A DNA stretch of 64,000 nucleotides, from positions 744,001-808,000 of the forward strand of contig NZ_JAGTUK010000002.1 in NCBI RefSeq assembly GCF_018224615.1, written 5' to 3'. Of the stretch, positions 52,955 through 62,386 are shown one piece after another. Both the position numbers and the translations under genes were made by a program. Source of the DNA: Microbacterium paraoxydans. Its GTDB lineage: Bacteria > Actinomycetota > Actinomycetes > Actinomycetales > Microbacteriaceae. Positions within the stretch are counted from its first letter, which is position 1. Each line of letters opens with the position of its first letter. The notes below the pieces were generated by a model that worked only from the letters and a program-made list of their open reading frames with translations, did no database searches and was not told where the DNA came from.

Positions 52955-53608
52955 GTGGCGAAGCTCTACTTCCGCTACGGCGCGATGAACTCGGGCAAGT
53001 CGACCGCTCTGCTGCAGGCGGCGTACAACTATGAGGAGCGCGGTCAGCATGTGCTGCTCGCCAAGCCCGAGATCGACACCAAGGGTGCGTCGGAGATCGA
53101 AAGCCGCCTGGGGGTCACGCGGCGGGTCGACTTCCTGATCGGACCGGACGACGACGCGCGCGCCCTGTTCACGGCGCATCGTGATCGTATGCGGCGCTCC
53201 ACGGAGGAGGAGCTGCTTCCCACGGCGCCGATCGACGTGGCGTGCCTCCTCGTGGACGAGGCGCAGTTCCTCACGGCCGCGCAGATCGATGACCTCTTCC
53301 GCATCGCGGTGGAGGACGGGATCCCCGTCATGGCGTACGGCATTCGCAACGACTTCCTCACGCACGCGTTCCCGGGGTCGGCGCGGCTCCTGGCGATCGC
53401 CCACTCACTGGAGGAGCTGAAGACGATCTGCCGCTGCGGTCGCAAGGCGGTGTTCAACGGGCGGGTCGTCGGCGGTCGGTTCGTGTTCGACGGCGACCAG
53501 GTGGCGATCGACGAGGGCGCGGACGGCTCCGCGTCGCCCGAGCTCACGACGTACGAGTCGTTGTGCGGCACGTGCTATCTGGAGGAGTCCGGCGGCCGCC
53601 TGGGCTGA
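52955..53608 (+). CDS. tdk: Thymidine kinase
   Basis: This 217-residue type II thymidine kinase salvages thymidine to dTMP. P-loop YGAMNSGKSTALLQ, Walker B CLLVDEAQFL with the catalytic Glu, YGIRNDFLTHAFPGSARLLAIAHSLEELKTIC and the zinc ribbon (CRCGRKA and LCGTCYLEE) are all present. It starts at GTG, 10 bp after mqo; the only weak ribosome site is GAGATCGG. Confidence 0.96.
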   Translation: MAKLYFRYGAMNSGKSTALLQAAYNYEERGQHVLLAKPEIDTKGASEIESRLGVTRRVDFLIGPDDDARALFTAHRDRMRRSTEEELLPTAPIDVACLLVDEAQFLTAAQIDDLFRIAVEDGIPVMAYGIRNDFLTHAFPGSARLLAIAHSLEELKTICRCGRKAVFNGRVVGGRFVFDGDQVAIDEGADGSASPELTTYESLCGTCYLEESGGRLG

Positions 53609-53659
53609 AGAGGTGAGTGTCGCGGCCGCCCGTCTCGCTCGAGCCGGGCGGCTTTTGCG

Positions 53660-53695
53660 TGGTCTGACCACACCGGGTACGCTGTGGTCAGACCA
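53660..53695 (+). promoter_or_regulatory. lldRD promoter with two FadR-type operators
   Basis: TGGTCTGACCA (53660-53670) and TGGTCAGACCA (53685-53695) flank TACGCT (53678-53683), the probable -10. Both fit the TNGTNNNACNA rule for LldR/FadR-type GntR proteins. Binding would cover the -35 and the start of transcription. Confidence 0.8.
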
Positions 53696-53706
53696 CAGGA
53701 GGCGGA

Positions 53707-54429
53707 ATGGCGGAGCAGCCGGCGCGGGCATGGCAACTCGTGCTCGAGCACATCGAGCGCGACCTGCTCGACGGGCGCCTCGGCCCGGGGGACCGGTTGC
53801 CGTCCGAGCGCGACCTGGCGAGTGATCTCGGTGTCGGACGCTCCAGCGTGCGCGAGGCCTTCCGGGTGCTCGAGGTGCTCGGCCTCATCCGCACGGCGAC
53901 CGGATCGGGCCCACAGGCCGGCGCCATCGTGATCGCCACGCCGACCGGGGGGATGTCGGCTCTGCTCCGGCTGCAGGTCGCGGCACAGGGCTTCCCGCTC
54001 GACGACGTCGTCCGCACGCGCCTGGTGCTGGAAGACGCCGTCGTCGCGGCTCTGGCCTCCGCAGACGGCGGCGACACCGCGAAGGCCCACGAACTGCTGG
54101 ACGCGATGGACGCCGACGGCCTCACCCCGTCGGAGTTCCTCGCCCTGGACGCGCAGCTGCACCTCTCGCTCGCGGAGGGCAGCGGCAACACCGTGATCGC
54201 GGCCATGATGGCCGGGCTGCGCTCGTCGATCGAGTCGTACGTGCAGGCGGGTGCCGCCGCGATCCCCGACTGGGACGCCATGGCGGCGCGACTGCGGTCC
54301 GAGCATCACGCGCTCGTCTCGGCGATCGACGCGGGAGATGCCGAGGCCGCCCGCGCGCTGGTCCGTGCCCACATCACCGGCTACTACACGTCCGCGGGGC
54401 TCACCCGCGACCTCCACCCCGACGACTGA
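53707..54429 (+). CDS. lldR: GntR/FadR family regulator, probable LldR
   Basis: This 240-residue regulator starts at ATG after CAGGAGG. It has an N-terminal winged helix ([52 protein letters not shown]) and a C-terminal all-helical FCD ligand domain (about 85-235; [18 protein letters not shown], with Asp/His residues likely to bind metal). The next gene encodes lactate dehydrogenase, and two matching operators overlap the promoter, so it is likely a lactate-relieved repressor that also controls itself. Confidence 0.9.
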   Translation: MAEQPARAWQLVLEHIERDLLDGRLGPGDRLPSERDLASDLGVGRSSVREAFRVLEVLGLIRTATGSGPQAGAIVIATPTGGMSALLRLQVAAQGFPLDDVVRTRLVLEDAVVAALASADGGDTAKAHELLDAMDADGLTPSEFLALDAQLHLSLAEGSGNTVIAAMMAGLRSSIESYVQAGAAAIPDWDAMAARLRSEHHALVSAIDAGDAEAARALVRAHITGYYTSAGLTRDLHPDD

Positions 54430-54439
54430 GAGGCACGCC

Positions 54440-55699
54440 ATGGTCCAGCGCCAGCTCCCCAATCCTGCCGAGCTGTTGGAGCTCATGAAGTTCAAGAAGC
54501 CCGAACTCGACGGCCGCAAGCGCCGGCTCGACGCGGCCCTCACGATCGACGATCTCCGCACGATCGCGAAGCGCCGCACGCCCAAGGCCGCCTTCGACTA
54601 CACCGATGGCGCCGCCGAGGGCGAGCTGTCGCTGAGCCGGGCGCGCCAGGCGTTCCAGGATGTGGAGTTCCACCCCGGCATCCTGAAGCCCGCCCCCGAC
54701 GTCGACACCACGGTCGAGATCCTCGGCGGTCCGTCCGCACTCCCGTTCGGCATCGCGCCGACCGGTTTCACCCGTCTCATGCAGACGGAGGGGGAGGTCG
54801 CCGGTGCCGGTGCGGCGGCCGCCGCGGGGATCCCCTTCACGCTGTCCACCCTCGGCACGACGTCGATCGAGGGGGTGAAGGCCGCCAACCCGCACGGGCG
54901 CAACTGGTTCCAGCTCTACGTCATGCGTGACCGCGAGATCTCGTACGAGCTCGCGCGGCGTGCGGCCGCCGCGGGCTTCGACACGCTGCAGTTCACGGTC
55001 GACACCCCGGTGGCCGGTGCCCGCCTGCGGGACAAGCGCAACGGGTTCAGCATTCCGCCGCAGCTCACGCTCGGCACGATCATCAACGCCATCCCACGGC
55101 CCTGGTGGTGGTTCGACTTCCTGACCACGCCGAAGCTGGAGTTCGCGTCGCTGAGCTCGACGGGCGGCACGGTCGGGGAACTGCTGGACGCGGCGATGGA
55201 CCCCACGATCAGCTACGACGACCTCGCGGTGATCCGTGACATCTGGCCCGGTCGCATCGTGATCAAGGGCGTGCAGAACGTCGAGGATTCGGTGCGACTG
55301 CGCGATGCGGGCGTGGACGGCATCGTCCTGTCGAACCACGGCGGGCGCCAGCTCGACCGCGCGCCGATCCCGTTCCACCTCCTGCCGAAGGTGCGCACGG
55401 CCGTGGGCGACGACTTCACGGTCATGATCGACACCGGCATCATGAACGGGGCCGACATCGTGGCCTCGGTCGCGCTGGGTGCCGACTTCACGCTGATCGG
55501 CCGCGCGTACCTCTACGGCCTGATGGCGGGCGGGCGTCAGGGCGTGGACCGCACGATCGCGATCCTGCGCAGCGAGATCGAGCGGACCATGCGTCTCCTC
55601 GGCGTCGCTTCGCTGGACGAGCTCGAGCCGGGGCACGTGACGCAGCTGACCCGTCTGGTTCCGGTCGCCCGCGACGCCGTCGAGGTCGCTGTCCGCTGA
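54440..55699 (+). CDS. lldD: L-lactate dehydrogenase (quinone, FMN-dependent)
   Basis: This 419-residue alpha-hydroxy acid dehydrogenase oxidises L-lactate to pyruvate. Residues 1-40 ([27 protein letters not shown]) are typical of the actinobacterial LldD form. The barrel has [69 protein letters not shown] with the catalytic His, and [35 protein letters not shown] for FMN phosphate. It starts 10 bp after lldR and shares its promoter. Confidence 0.96.
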   Translation: MVQRQLPNPAELLELMKFKKPELDGRKRRLDAALTIDDLRTIAKRRTPKAAFDYTDGAAEGELSLSRARQAFQDVEFHPGILKPAPDVDTTVEILGGPSALPFGIAPTGFTRLMQTEGEVAGAGAAAAAGIPFTLSTLGTTSIEGVKAANPHGRNWFQLYVMRDREISYELARRAAAAGFDTLQFTVDTPVAGARLRDKRNGFSIPPQLTLGTIINAIPRPWWWFDFLTTPKLEFASLSSTGGTVGELLDAAMDPTISYDDLAVIRDIWPGRIVIKGVQNVEDSVRLRDAGVDGIVLSNHGGRQLDRAPIPFHLLPKVRTAVGDDFTVMIDTGIMNGADIVASVALGADFTLIGRAYLYGLMAGGRQGVDRTIAILRSEIERTMRLLGVASLDELEPGHVTQLTRLVPVARDAVEVAVR

Positions 55700-55721
55700 C
55701 ACGGGGCCGCGCCCTGGTCCG

Positions 55722-56564
55722 CTAAGACTGCGGGGCCACGGCGCGGCGCCGCGGAGGCCACGGTACGAGCATCGACGTCGTGCGCCGGTATTCGGCGTAG
55801 GCAGGGTACTTCGAGGCCGTGATCGACTCCGTGAAGATCGTGGAACCGATGAACAGCACGGTGAGGAGTGCCGCGCCGATGATCGTCGGGTTGAGCACGC
55901 CGCCGAGCAGACCCTCGCCCGCGGTGACCGCCGCCGTCGCTCCGAGCGCGTAGAACGCCCACCACTGGGCCTGCTCGAAGAAGAAGTTCGGGTGACGACT
56001 GACGCGGAACAGCCCGGTCGTCGCGAAACCCGGGGCGAGAACGCCACCGGCCCGCTTCTTGCGCTGATGGAAGTTCCACTGCTGCTGATCCGCGATCGTC
56101 TCGCCGGTCAGGAACGCGACGAACGCGATCGCGAACAGGGCATCCCACCCGGACAGGGGAGTGGCGTACTGCGCCGCGAGCCAGGCCGGGAGCGTGATCA
56201 GCACGAGGAGCGTCATCTGGTACGCGACGATGAACAGCAGGTTGAACACCTGGAACTGCCACGGGCGCATCCGCGTGCGCAGGATCGCCCAGCGGTAGTC
56301 CTCCATGCCCGTGTAGCCGCCCTTGCGCGCGAAGTTGAACGTCAGCCGCGCGCCCCACGCCGTCACCAGGATCCCCATCAGCACCACCCGCGCCGAGCCG
56401 GTATCCGCGGCGAAGGCCCCCGCCACGAAGATCCACACGTAGACGACGGGCACGATCGACCACGCGCGGTCGACCCACGAGGTGTCCCGGGTGATCAGGG
56501 ACAGCACCCAGCACGAGAGGCTGGCGAGAGCGGCGACGACGAGCACGAGCTGCAGCGCATCCAT
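55722..56564 (-). CDS. DUF1295 membrane protein (steroid 5-alpha reductase-like)
   Basis: This 280-residue protein has about seven hydrophobic segments. The DUF1295 pattern is clear: DTSWVDRAWSIVPVVYVW, RLTFNFARKGGYTGMEDYRWAILR, ETIADQQQWNFHQRKK and the C-terminal GLFRVSRHPNFFFEQAQWWAFY, then ASKYPAYAEYRRTTSMLVP. The C-terminal part is related to isoprenylcysteine methyltransferase / 5-alpha reductase folds; the bacterial substrate is unknown. TAGCAT (on its strand, 56571-56576) ends six bases before the ATG, indicating leaderless transcription. Confidence 0.9.
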   Translation of the reverse strand: MDALQLVLVVAALASLSCWVLSLITRDTSWVDRAWSIVPVVYVWIFVAGAFAADTGSARVVLMGILVTAWGARLTFNFARKGGYTGMEDYRWAILRTRMRPWQFQVFNLLFIVAYQMTLLVLITLPAWLAAQYATPLSGWDALFAIAFVAFLTGETIADQQQWNFHQRKKRAGGVLAPGFATTGLFRVSRHPNFFFEQAQWWAFYALGATAAVTAGEGLLGGVLNPTIIGAALLTVLFIGSTIFTESITASKYPAYAEYRRTTSMLVPWPPRRRAVAPQS

Positions 56565-56616
56565 GACGCCATGCTAGGACCGCGCACCCGGTCGTGTGCG
56601 TTCCGCCCAGGTCGCC

Positions 56617-57384
56617 TCAGACGCGTGTCGCGAGCGTGGGGAGCAGTGCCTCCAGCCGGGCCGCGGTGTCCTCCCAGCCTTCCACGGCGATCGACGGCAC
56701 CCCGAGGGCGAGGACGGGGTAGTCGTTCCCCCCCTCGTCGAGCCGATCGCCGTAGAACAGCATGGCGTCGAGGGAGATGCCGGTGCGGTCCGAAAGCTGC
56801 CGCATGCCGAACGCCTTGTCGATCCCGGCACGCGTGATGTCGATCGAGGTCGATCCGCCCGAGCGCACCTCGAGGCCGGGGAGCCTGGCGGCGACCGCAT
56901 CGCGCAGGGCCGCGCGCTTGGCGCCGGACGGATCCCAGGCGTGCTTCGCCTCGCGCGGAGCGCGCTGCCCGAGCGCGGAGAACGTGATCTGCGACCCGCG
57001 GTCCTCCAGGATGTCGCCCCAGGGCTCGGCCTCCCACAGCCCGAGCCGCTGTGCCTCGTCGCGGAGGGCGGTGAGCGCGGACGCCTTCTCGTCGTCGCTC
57101 AGGTCGTGCGCGTACACGGCCGTGAAGTCGGTGCCGTCGTGGCGCAGGTAGCGGGTACCGCAGGTGGGCAGCAGGTGCAGGCGGGCGAGTGTGGCCGCGT
57201 CGGCATCGGCGAGCTGCGCGATCACCTGGGTGCGGAACTGCGACTCGTTGCCGCCGGAGATGATGGCGACGTCGACGCTGCGCAGCAGTTCGCGCAGCAG
57301 GCCGGCGATCCGCTGGTCGATCGGGCCCTTGGACGGGGCGAGCGTGTCATCGAGGTCGAAGGCGACGAGTGCGGGCGAGGTCAT
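56617..57384 (-). CDS. HAD-IIB family phosphatase
   Basis: This 255-residue protein has the HAD nucleophile motif AFDLDDTLAPSKGPID at residues 8-23, motif II VAIISGGNESQF, the Lys region DITRAGIDKAFGMRQL, and motif IV FYGDRLDEGGNDYPVLALG. The layout matches the Cof/sucrose-phosphatase/phosphomannomutase-like group; the substrate is probably a sugar phosphate but is not determinable. Its ATG lies inside the vanZ stop (ATGA), so the two are co-translated. Confidence 0.9.
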   Translation of the reverse strand: MTSPALVAFDLDDTLAPSKGPIDQRIAGLLRELLRSVDVAIISGGNESQFRTQVIAQLADADAATLARLHLLPTCGTRYLRHDGTDFTAVYAHDLSDDEKASALTALRDEAQRLGLWEAEPWGDILEDRGSQITFSALGQRAPREAKHAWDPSGAKRAALRDAVAARLPGLEVRSGGSTSIDITRAGIDKAFGMRQLSDRTGISLDAMLFYGDRLDEGGNDYPVLALGVPSIAVEGWEDTAARLEALLPTLATRV

Positions 57385-57857
57385 GATGCCTCCAGCCTAG
57401 GAGGTCGCAGCCGTGAAGAGCGTGGGGCGGCGAGCAGCGTGCACAGGATGGCCAGGGCCACGCCCAGCGTCGCGCCGGTCGAGTTGGCCCACACGTCGTT
57501 CATGGTCGCGTCACGGTGGGGCAGCGCGATGCGCTGTGCCGTTTCGATCGCGAGGGACGCAACCGGACCGATCATCAGCGACAGCGGCCACACGCGGCGG
57601 GGGAGGAGGAGGAAAGCGAGGATGCCGAGCGGGACGAAGACGGCGATGTTCGACAGCACCTCGAGCCGGGTGACCGTCACGGCCGTCCAGCCGAGCCGGT
57701 GGGTGAGCGACACGATCACGTCGAGCAGGTTCGGAACCGAGTGCTCGATCCGCGACGGGGTCAGCGTGAGGAGCGCGAGGCCGAGGAGGAAGGGAACGCC
57801 GAGGACGAGTGCCCACACGCGCGTGACGCGGCGCGGGGGTGGGAGGAGCGTCCCCAT
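57381..57857 (-). CDS. VanZ family membrane protein
   Basis: This 158-residue protein has four or so hydrophobic segments. VPNLLDVIVSLTHRLGWTAVTVTRLEVLSNIAVFVPLGILAFLLLPRRVW and SLAIETAQ...RDATMNDVWANSTGATLGVALA are VanZ hallmarks (conserved Asn, Pro-Gly, Glu and Asp-Asn). Some VanZ proteins lower binding of teicoplanin or lipoglycopeptides; most are uncharacterised. AAGGGGA precedes the ATG. First gene of a two-gene unit with the HAD phosphatase. Confidence 0.9.
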   Translation of the reverse strand: MGTLLPPPRRVTRVWALVLGVPFLLGLALLTLTPSRIEHSVPNLLDVIVSLTHRLGWTAVTVTRLEVLSNIAVFVPLGILAFLLLPRRVWPLSLMIGPVASLAIETAQRIALPHRDATMNDVWANSTGATLGVALAILCTLLAAPRSSRLRPPRLEAS

Positions 57858-57889
57858 GCGGTCCCCTTTCGCACACTCTCCGAGACAGA

Positions 57890-57915
57890 GAAGGCCGCCC
57901 GTGGGGGCGGCCTTC
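57890..57915 (-). terminator. Terminator of tRNA-Pro
   Basis: An 11-bp stem (57890-57900 with 57905-57915), GTGG loop, 9 bp past the tRNA 3' end on the minus strand, followed by TCTCTGTC. Confidence 0.8.
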
Positions 57916-57923
57916 CGGTGTCA

Positions 57924-58001
<78 letters not shown>

Positions 58002-58058
58002 TTTTGCAACCCTCCGAGTCTACAGGGAAATCCGCTCAGCGCCCAATCGAGCCGCGGA

Positions 58059-59000
58059 TCACACGCGGGGGATCAGCGTCAGCAGTGTCGCCTCCGGGCG
58101 GCACGCGAAGCGCACGGGCGCATAGATCGAGTGCCCGCACCCGGCGCTCACGTTCAGCGGCACGCCGCGGCCGCCGTGCGACCACGTGCTGAGCCCCTTC
58201 GCCTGCTTCAACGGGATGTCGCAGTTCGCCACGAGCGCGCCGTAACCGGGCAGGCAGACCTGACCGCCGTGCGTATGGCCGCCGAGGATCGCCTCCGCGC
58301 CGAGGTCGACGAAACGGTTCAGCACGCGCTGGTACGGAGCGTGCGTCACGCCCAGCACGGCGGTTCCCGGCTCGCGCGGTCCGAGCGCCTCGATGGCCGC
58401 GGGGAGCTCGTCGAGTCGGTCCCAATCACGGTGGGCATCGTCCACGCCGAACAGGTCGACGTCGGCGCCCCGCACGGTCAGTCGCGCGGCACGATTGTTG
58501 AGGTCGGTCCAGCCGAGCTCGTCCGTGAAGAAGCGATCCATCGACGCCGTATCGAGCACGCTCGGCTCCCGATGGCGCCGGGACGGCCCGGAGAAGTAAC
58601 GCATCGGATTGCGAGGCGCCGGCCCGTTCACATCGTTCGAGCCGTGCACGAAGACCCCGGGGATGCCCGCGAACGGCGCGAACGCGCGGCGGATGCCCTC
58701 CAGGCCGCGTTCGTGTCCCAGATTGTCGCCCGTGTTCACGACCAGGTCGGGGCGCAGCTGCGCCAGGGACGCCAGCCAATCCTGCTTGCGGTGCTGCCAC
58801 GGGGCCATATGCGCATCGGAGAGGTGCAGAATCCGCAGCGGAGGCGTACCCGGGGCGAACGCCGCGGTCGACACGTCTCGCACCGTGAACAGGTACCGCT
58901 CGATGCCGACACCCCACACCGCGGCCGCGGCACCCACAGCCCCCACCGCGCCGAGCGCGATGAGGGCCGGATGGGCCGTGCGAGACGAACCTACTGGCAC
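58059..59000 (-). CDS. Metallophosphoesterase
   Basis: This 313-residue protein starts at GTG 59000, inside the last codons of the PBP gene. It has one N-terminal membrane segment (about 10-30) and a calcineurin-like domain outside: [49 protein letters not shown] and [20 protein letters not shown]. These are the five metal-binding blocks of YkuE/UDP-diacylglucosamine-hydrolase-like phosphoesterases. The second block reads GDN and the third GSND. The substrate is unknown. Overlap with the PBP gene implies coupled expression. Confidence 0.91.
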   Translation of the reverse strand: MPVGSSRTAHPALIALGAVGAVGAAAAVWGVGIERYLFTVRDVSTAAFAPGTPPLRILHLSDAHMAPWQHRKQDWLASLAQLRPDLVVNTGDNLGHERGLEGIRRAFAPFAGIPGVFVHGSNDVNGPAPRNPMRYFSGPSRRHREPSVLDTASMDRFFTDELGWTDLNNRAARLTVRGADVDLFGVDDAHRDWDRLDELPAAIEALGPREPGTAVLGVTHAPYQRVLNRFVDLGAEAILGGHTHGGQVCLPGYGALVANCDIPLKQAKGLSTWSHGGRGVPLNVSAGCGHSIYAPVRFACRPEATLLTLIPRV

Positions 59001-61564
59001 GTCACGACCACGGTGGTGCTGCTGTTGACCGGGCTGCCCGGTGCCGGATTGGTCACGGCGACCGTGGATCCTGGCGGGTTGCACGAGTTGTCGAACTCGT
59101 ACGACGCCACCCTGGCCGCCTTGAGGGCGGCGTCCGCCTGGTCCCTCGACATCCCGACGATGTTCGACGGGACCACGGCGCCACGGCCGTTGCTGATCGA
59201 GAGCGTGATGGTGGCGCCGGTCGCCGCTTCACCCGTGGGATCCTGCGCGGCGACGAGACCCGCCGCGAGGTCGCTGTCGACCTCTCCGCCGATCGCCACC
59301 TGGAAGCCCGCGTTCTCCAGCGTCGAGCGGGCCTGATCCTGGGCCATGCCGACGACGCTCGGAACCGCCTTGAGCTCCTGGCGGATCAGGTTGTTGTCCG
59401 GCTGCGGGAAGCGGTCCCCGCCGTACGCCTCGTTCGCGGCGGCCTGGGCCGCGCGGGCGAGCGGGTATCGCATGTCGTTGAGGTTCCAACCGCCGTACCG
59501 CTGCCGGTAGATGTTCTCCTGGCCCTGCCAGCGCCCCGCCCACACGGCCGTGGCGACCTTGGTGCTCGACTCGATCATCATGGTCGACCACGTGTTGTGG
59601 GTTCCGGTCTTGCCGATCAGGGGGGTGCCGTCGCCCGGGTTCGCGCGCGCACCGGTGCCGCCGCCGCCCATGACGGTCTGCAGCGCGTACGCGGCGGTCG
59701 CCGCGACCTCAGGGGAGATCACTCCGGGCGTGCAGGACGAGGCGGGCAGCTCACGGTCCTTGCCGTCCGGGCCGATCACGCGGTCGATCGCGCGCGGCGT
59801 GCAGTACGTGCCGCCGCTGGCGACGGTCGCGTAGGCGTTCGCCATCGCGATGGGCGAGATGTTCTTCGCCCCGAGCACGTCGTAGGGCACGTTCTCGTCG
59901 GTCGTCTTGCCGCCGTTGGCGAGCGTGACGCCGAGACGGTCGGCCACCTTGTTGATGTCGCAGAGATCGAGCTTCGAGGCCATCGCGAAGTACCCGCTGT
60001 TGAGCGAGTTCTTCGTGAAGTTCAGGACCGTGTCGGTCGAGCCGCCGCCGCCGCCGAAGTTGCCGATCTCCTTGGTGTTCGCGGTCATGGTGCCGCCGCC
60101 GCACGCCGCAGCCGTGAACTTCATGTTCGTCTGCACGCGCCCGTTCAGCACCTCGCGCACCGAGTGGCCCTTCTCCAGCCAATCGATCAGCGTGAACAGC
60201 TTGTACGTCGAGCCGACCTGGAAGCCGTTCGAGTCGCCGTGCTTCCGGTCGCCCGCGAACACGAGCGAGGTGTAGGCGGGGTCGGTGGTCGGGGTCTCGG
60301 TGAACACCGTGTTCTGCGTCATCGAGAGGATGCGGCCGGTGCCCACCTCGATCGACACGCCAGCCGCGCCGAAGTGCTTGCCGTCGTAGTTGGCGGGAAC
60401 GATGTCGGCCATCTCCTGCGCTGCCGGGTTCTGGATGCGGTAGTCCAGCGACGTGAAGATCTTCAGGCCACCGCGGCGCAGCAGGTCGCGTCGCTCCTGC
60501 GGTGTCGCGCCGAAGGCCTCGTCGTTCAGGACGATCGAGCGCACGTACTGGCAGAAGTACGCGTTCGTGCCGGCAGCCGCACAGCCCTGCGTCGGCGGGT
60601 TGATGGCCGGGACGATCGGAGAGGCCTTCGCCTCGTCGTACTGCGCCTGGGTGATCTTGCCGTCGTCGAGCATGCGGTAGAGCACGTAGTCCCGGCGCTT
60701 GAGGGTGTCGGCGTAGCCATCGGCGGCGTTGTTGTGTCCCACCCCGGCGTCGTCCGTGTAGGTGCCCTCCACCGGCTTGTCGATCCGGTAGGTGTTCGGG
60801 TTCTGCACGATGCCGGCGAGGGTGGCGGCCTGCGCCACCGTCAGGTTCATCGCGGTGGTGGAGAAGTAGTACCGGGCCGCGGCTTCGATGCCGTAGACCG
60901 TGCCGCCGAAGTTCGCGATGTTGAGGTAGCCCAGCAGGATATCGTTCTTCGAGAAGTCCTTCTCGATCTGGATCGCGTAGCGCATCTCCTGCAGCTTGCG
61001 CTCGATGCCCTTGCTGCCGACCGCGTTGGTCGCGTCCAGCCAGCACTGCTGCAGCTCTTCCGAGTACGTGTCGGACGTGGTGTCGACGTCCTGCTCGCAC
61101 TGCTGGATCAGCACGTTCTTCACGAACTGCTGGCTGATGGTCGACGCGCCGCGGCTCGAGGTGCCGCGGACGTTGTCGATCAGTGCCTTCATGGTGGCGC
61201 CGAGGTTCACACCGCCGTGGCTGTAGAAGCTCTTGTCCTCGCTCGAGAGGATCGCGTCGTAGAGCACCGGGCTGATCTGCTCGTACGTGACGGGGACGCG
61301 GTTCTGCTCGTAGAACGAGGCGAGCGCGACGGGCGTGCCGTCCGGCTGCGTGGCGTAGATCGTCGACTGCTCCATCGGGGTGCCGGGGCTGAGGTTCTCC
61401 GGGAGCTTGTCGAAGAGGGTGAGCGCCGTGGTTCCGGCGACTCCCGTCATCGCGAGGACGGGAGTGACGCTGGCGGTGACCAGCAGACCGGCGACGGCGC
61501 TCAGTCCGACGAGCCCGACGAGACCGCCGAGCACGCCCTTCACCGTGCGATTCTTGTGGGGCAT
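58991..61564 (-). CDS. Class A penicillin-binding protein with PASTA domains
   Basis: This 857-residue bifunctional enzyme polymerises and crosslinks peptidoglycan. A short cytosolic start and one membrane segment (about 8-40) are followed by the GT51 glycosyltransferase (SSEDKSFYSHGG with Glu109; RGASTISQQFVKN). Next is the transpeptidase (STYK 452-455, SLNSGYF, KTGT from 652), then two C-terminal PASTA domains (about 733-800 and 800-857). The actinobacterial PonA1-like layout is complete. ATG 61564 was chosen since TACGAT (61572-61577 on its strand) ends seven bases before it and a longer frame upstream is antisense to other genes. Confidence 0.95.
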   Translation of the reverse strand: MPHKNRTVKGVLGGLVGLVGLSAVAGLLVTASVTPVLAMTGVAGTTALTLFDKLPENLSPGTPMEQSTIYATQPDGTPVALASFYEQNRVPVTYEQISPVLYDAILSSEDKSFYSHGGVNLGATMKALIDNVRGTSSRGASTISQQFVKNVLIQQCEQDVDTTSDTYSEELQQCWLDATNAVGSKGIERKLQEMRYAIQIEKDFSKNDILLGYLNIANFGGTVYGIEAAARYYFSTTAMNLTVAQAATLAGIVQNPNTYRIDKPVEGTYTDDAGVGHNNAADGYADTLKRRDYVLYRMLDDGKITQAQYDEAKASPIVPAINPPTQGCAAAGTNAYFCQYVRSIVLNDEAFGATPQERRDLLRRGGLKIFTSLDYRIQNPAAQEMADIVPANYDGKHFGAAGVSIEVGTGRILSMTQNTVFTETPTTDPAYTSLVFAGDRKHGDSNGFQVGSTYKLFTLIDWLEKGHSVREVLNGRVQTNMKFTAAACGGGTMTANTKEIGNFGGGGGSTDTVLNFTKNSLNSGYFAMASKLDLCDINKVADRLGVTLANGGKTTDENVPYDVLGAKNISPIAMANAYATVASGGTYCTPRAIDRVIGPDGKDRELPASSCTPGVISPEVAATAAYALQTVMGGGGTGARANPGDGTPLIGKTGTHNTWSTMMIESSTKVATAVWAGRWQGQENIYRQRYGGWNLNDMRYPLARAAQAAANEAYGGDRFPQPDNNLIRQELKAVPSVVGMAQDQARSTLENAGFQVAIGGEVDSDLAAGLVAAQDPTGEAATGATITLSISNGRGAVVPSNIVGMSRDQADAALKAARVASYEFDNSCNPPGSTVAVTNPAPGSPVNSSTTVVVTCQ

Positions 61565-61652
61565 ACGCTTGATCGTAGGGGAGTTCCCTGAATACACCCT
61601 CTGACGAGCACGGCCCGGCCGGCCTGTTCGTGCCCCGATCGACAGGAGAGCC

Positions 61653-61877
61653 ATGACCACGTGGGAGTATCTGACCACGCCGCTGCTGATCCACAACACC
61701 GCCGCGATCCTCAACAACTGGGGCAAGCAGGGCTGGGAGCTCGTGCAGGTGGTGCAGGGCCCGGAAGGAGGTCTCGTGGCGTACTTCAAGCGACCGGTGA
61801 CCACCGACGGGTCGGCGAACGCGGGCCTGGCCGCCGCTGCAGAGGCCGCACGCCAGTTCGAGGGGGGCCAGGCATGA
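61653..61877 (+). CDS. DUF4177-type small protein
   Basis: A 74-residue protein starting at ATG after AGGAGAG. WEYLTTPLLIHNTAAILNNWGKQGWELVQVVQGPEGGLVAYFKRP matches the DUF4177 pattern (WEY..., GWELV..., ...YFKR). It has no known biochemical role. The stop overlaps the RidA gene start (ATGA), and this pair is often seen together in Actinobacteria. Confidence 0.85.
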   Translation: MTTWEYLTTPLLIHNTAAILNNWGKQGWELVQVVQGPEGGLVAYFKRPVTTDGSANAGLAAAAEAARQFEGGQA

Positions 61878-62332
61878 GCGTCTCCACCCGCCTCGCCGAG
61901 CTCGGCATCGAGCTTCCCGCGGTCGCTGCGCCCGTCGCCGCATACGTCCCCGCCGTCGTCCACGGCGGACTGGTCTACACCTCGGGGCAGCTTCCGTTCG
62001 TCGATGGCGACCTTCCCGCGGTCGGCAAGGTCGGCGCCGAGGTCTCCGCCGAAGACGCGAAGGCGTTCGCGCGGACGTGCGCCCTCAACGCACTCGCCGC
62101 TGCCGCCGATGTCGCCGGCGGTGTCGACCGGATCGCCGGCGTGGTCCGCGTGGGCGGTTTCGTCGGTTCGGCGGAGGGCTTCACGGGGCAGCCAGGCGTC
62201 ATCAACGGCGCGAGCGAGGTGCTGGGTGAGATCTTCGGCGACGAGGGACGCCACGCGCGTGCCGCCGTGGGTGTCGCAGAGCTCCCGCTCGGCAGCCCGG
62301 TCGAGGTCGAGGTCACGTTCCGCCTCGCCTGA
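61874..62332 (+). CDS. RidA family protein (enamine/imine deaminase-like)
   Basis: This 152-residue protein has the YjgF/RidA fold: PVAAYVPAVVHGGLVYTSGQLPFVDGDL, then CALNALAAAADVAGGVDRIAGVVRVGGFV and a C-terminal ARAAVGVAELPLGSPVEVEVTFRL. RidA enzymes remove reactive enamines formed by PLP enzymes. The active-site Arg of classical RidA (in R-x-x-V near the end) is not clearly present; the segment here reads RAAVGVAELP, so it belongs to the longer Rid subgroup whose activity is less certain. Confidence 0.88.
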   Translation: MSVSTRLAELGIELPAVAAPVAAYVPAVVHGGLVYTSGQLPFVDGDLPAVGKVGAEVSAEDAKAFARTCALNALAAAADVAGGVDRIAGVVRVGGFVGSAEGFTGQPGVINGASEVLGEIFGDEGRHARAAVGVAELPLGSPVEVEVTFRLA

Positions 62333-62342
62333 TCCGTACGCG

Positions 62343-62374
62343 CGAACGCCCCCTCCGGCCGGAGGGGGCGTTCG
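62343..62374. terminator. Terminator between convergent ridA-type and acs genes
   Basis: A perfect 16-bp stem (62343-62358 with 62359-62374) whose centre forms the loop. It can work for both strands. Confidence 0.8.
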
Positions 62375-62386
62375 TCGTTCTGCGGC

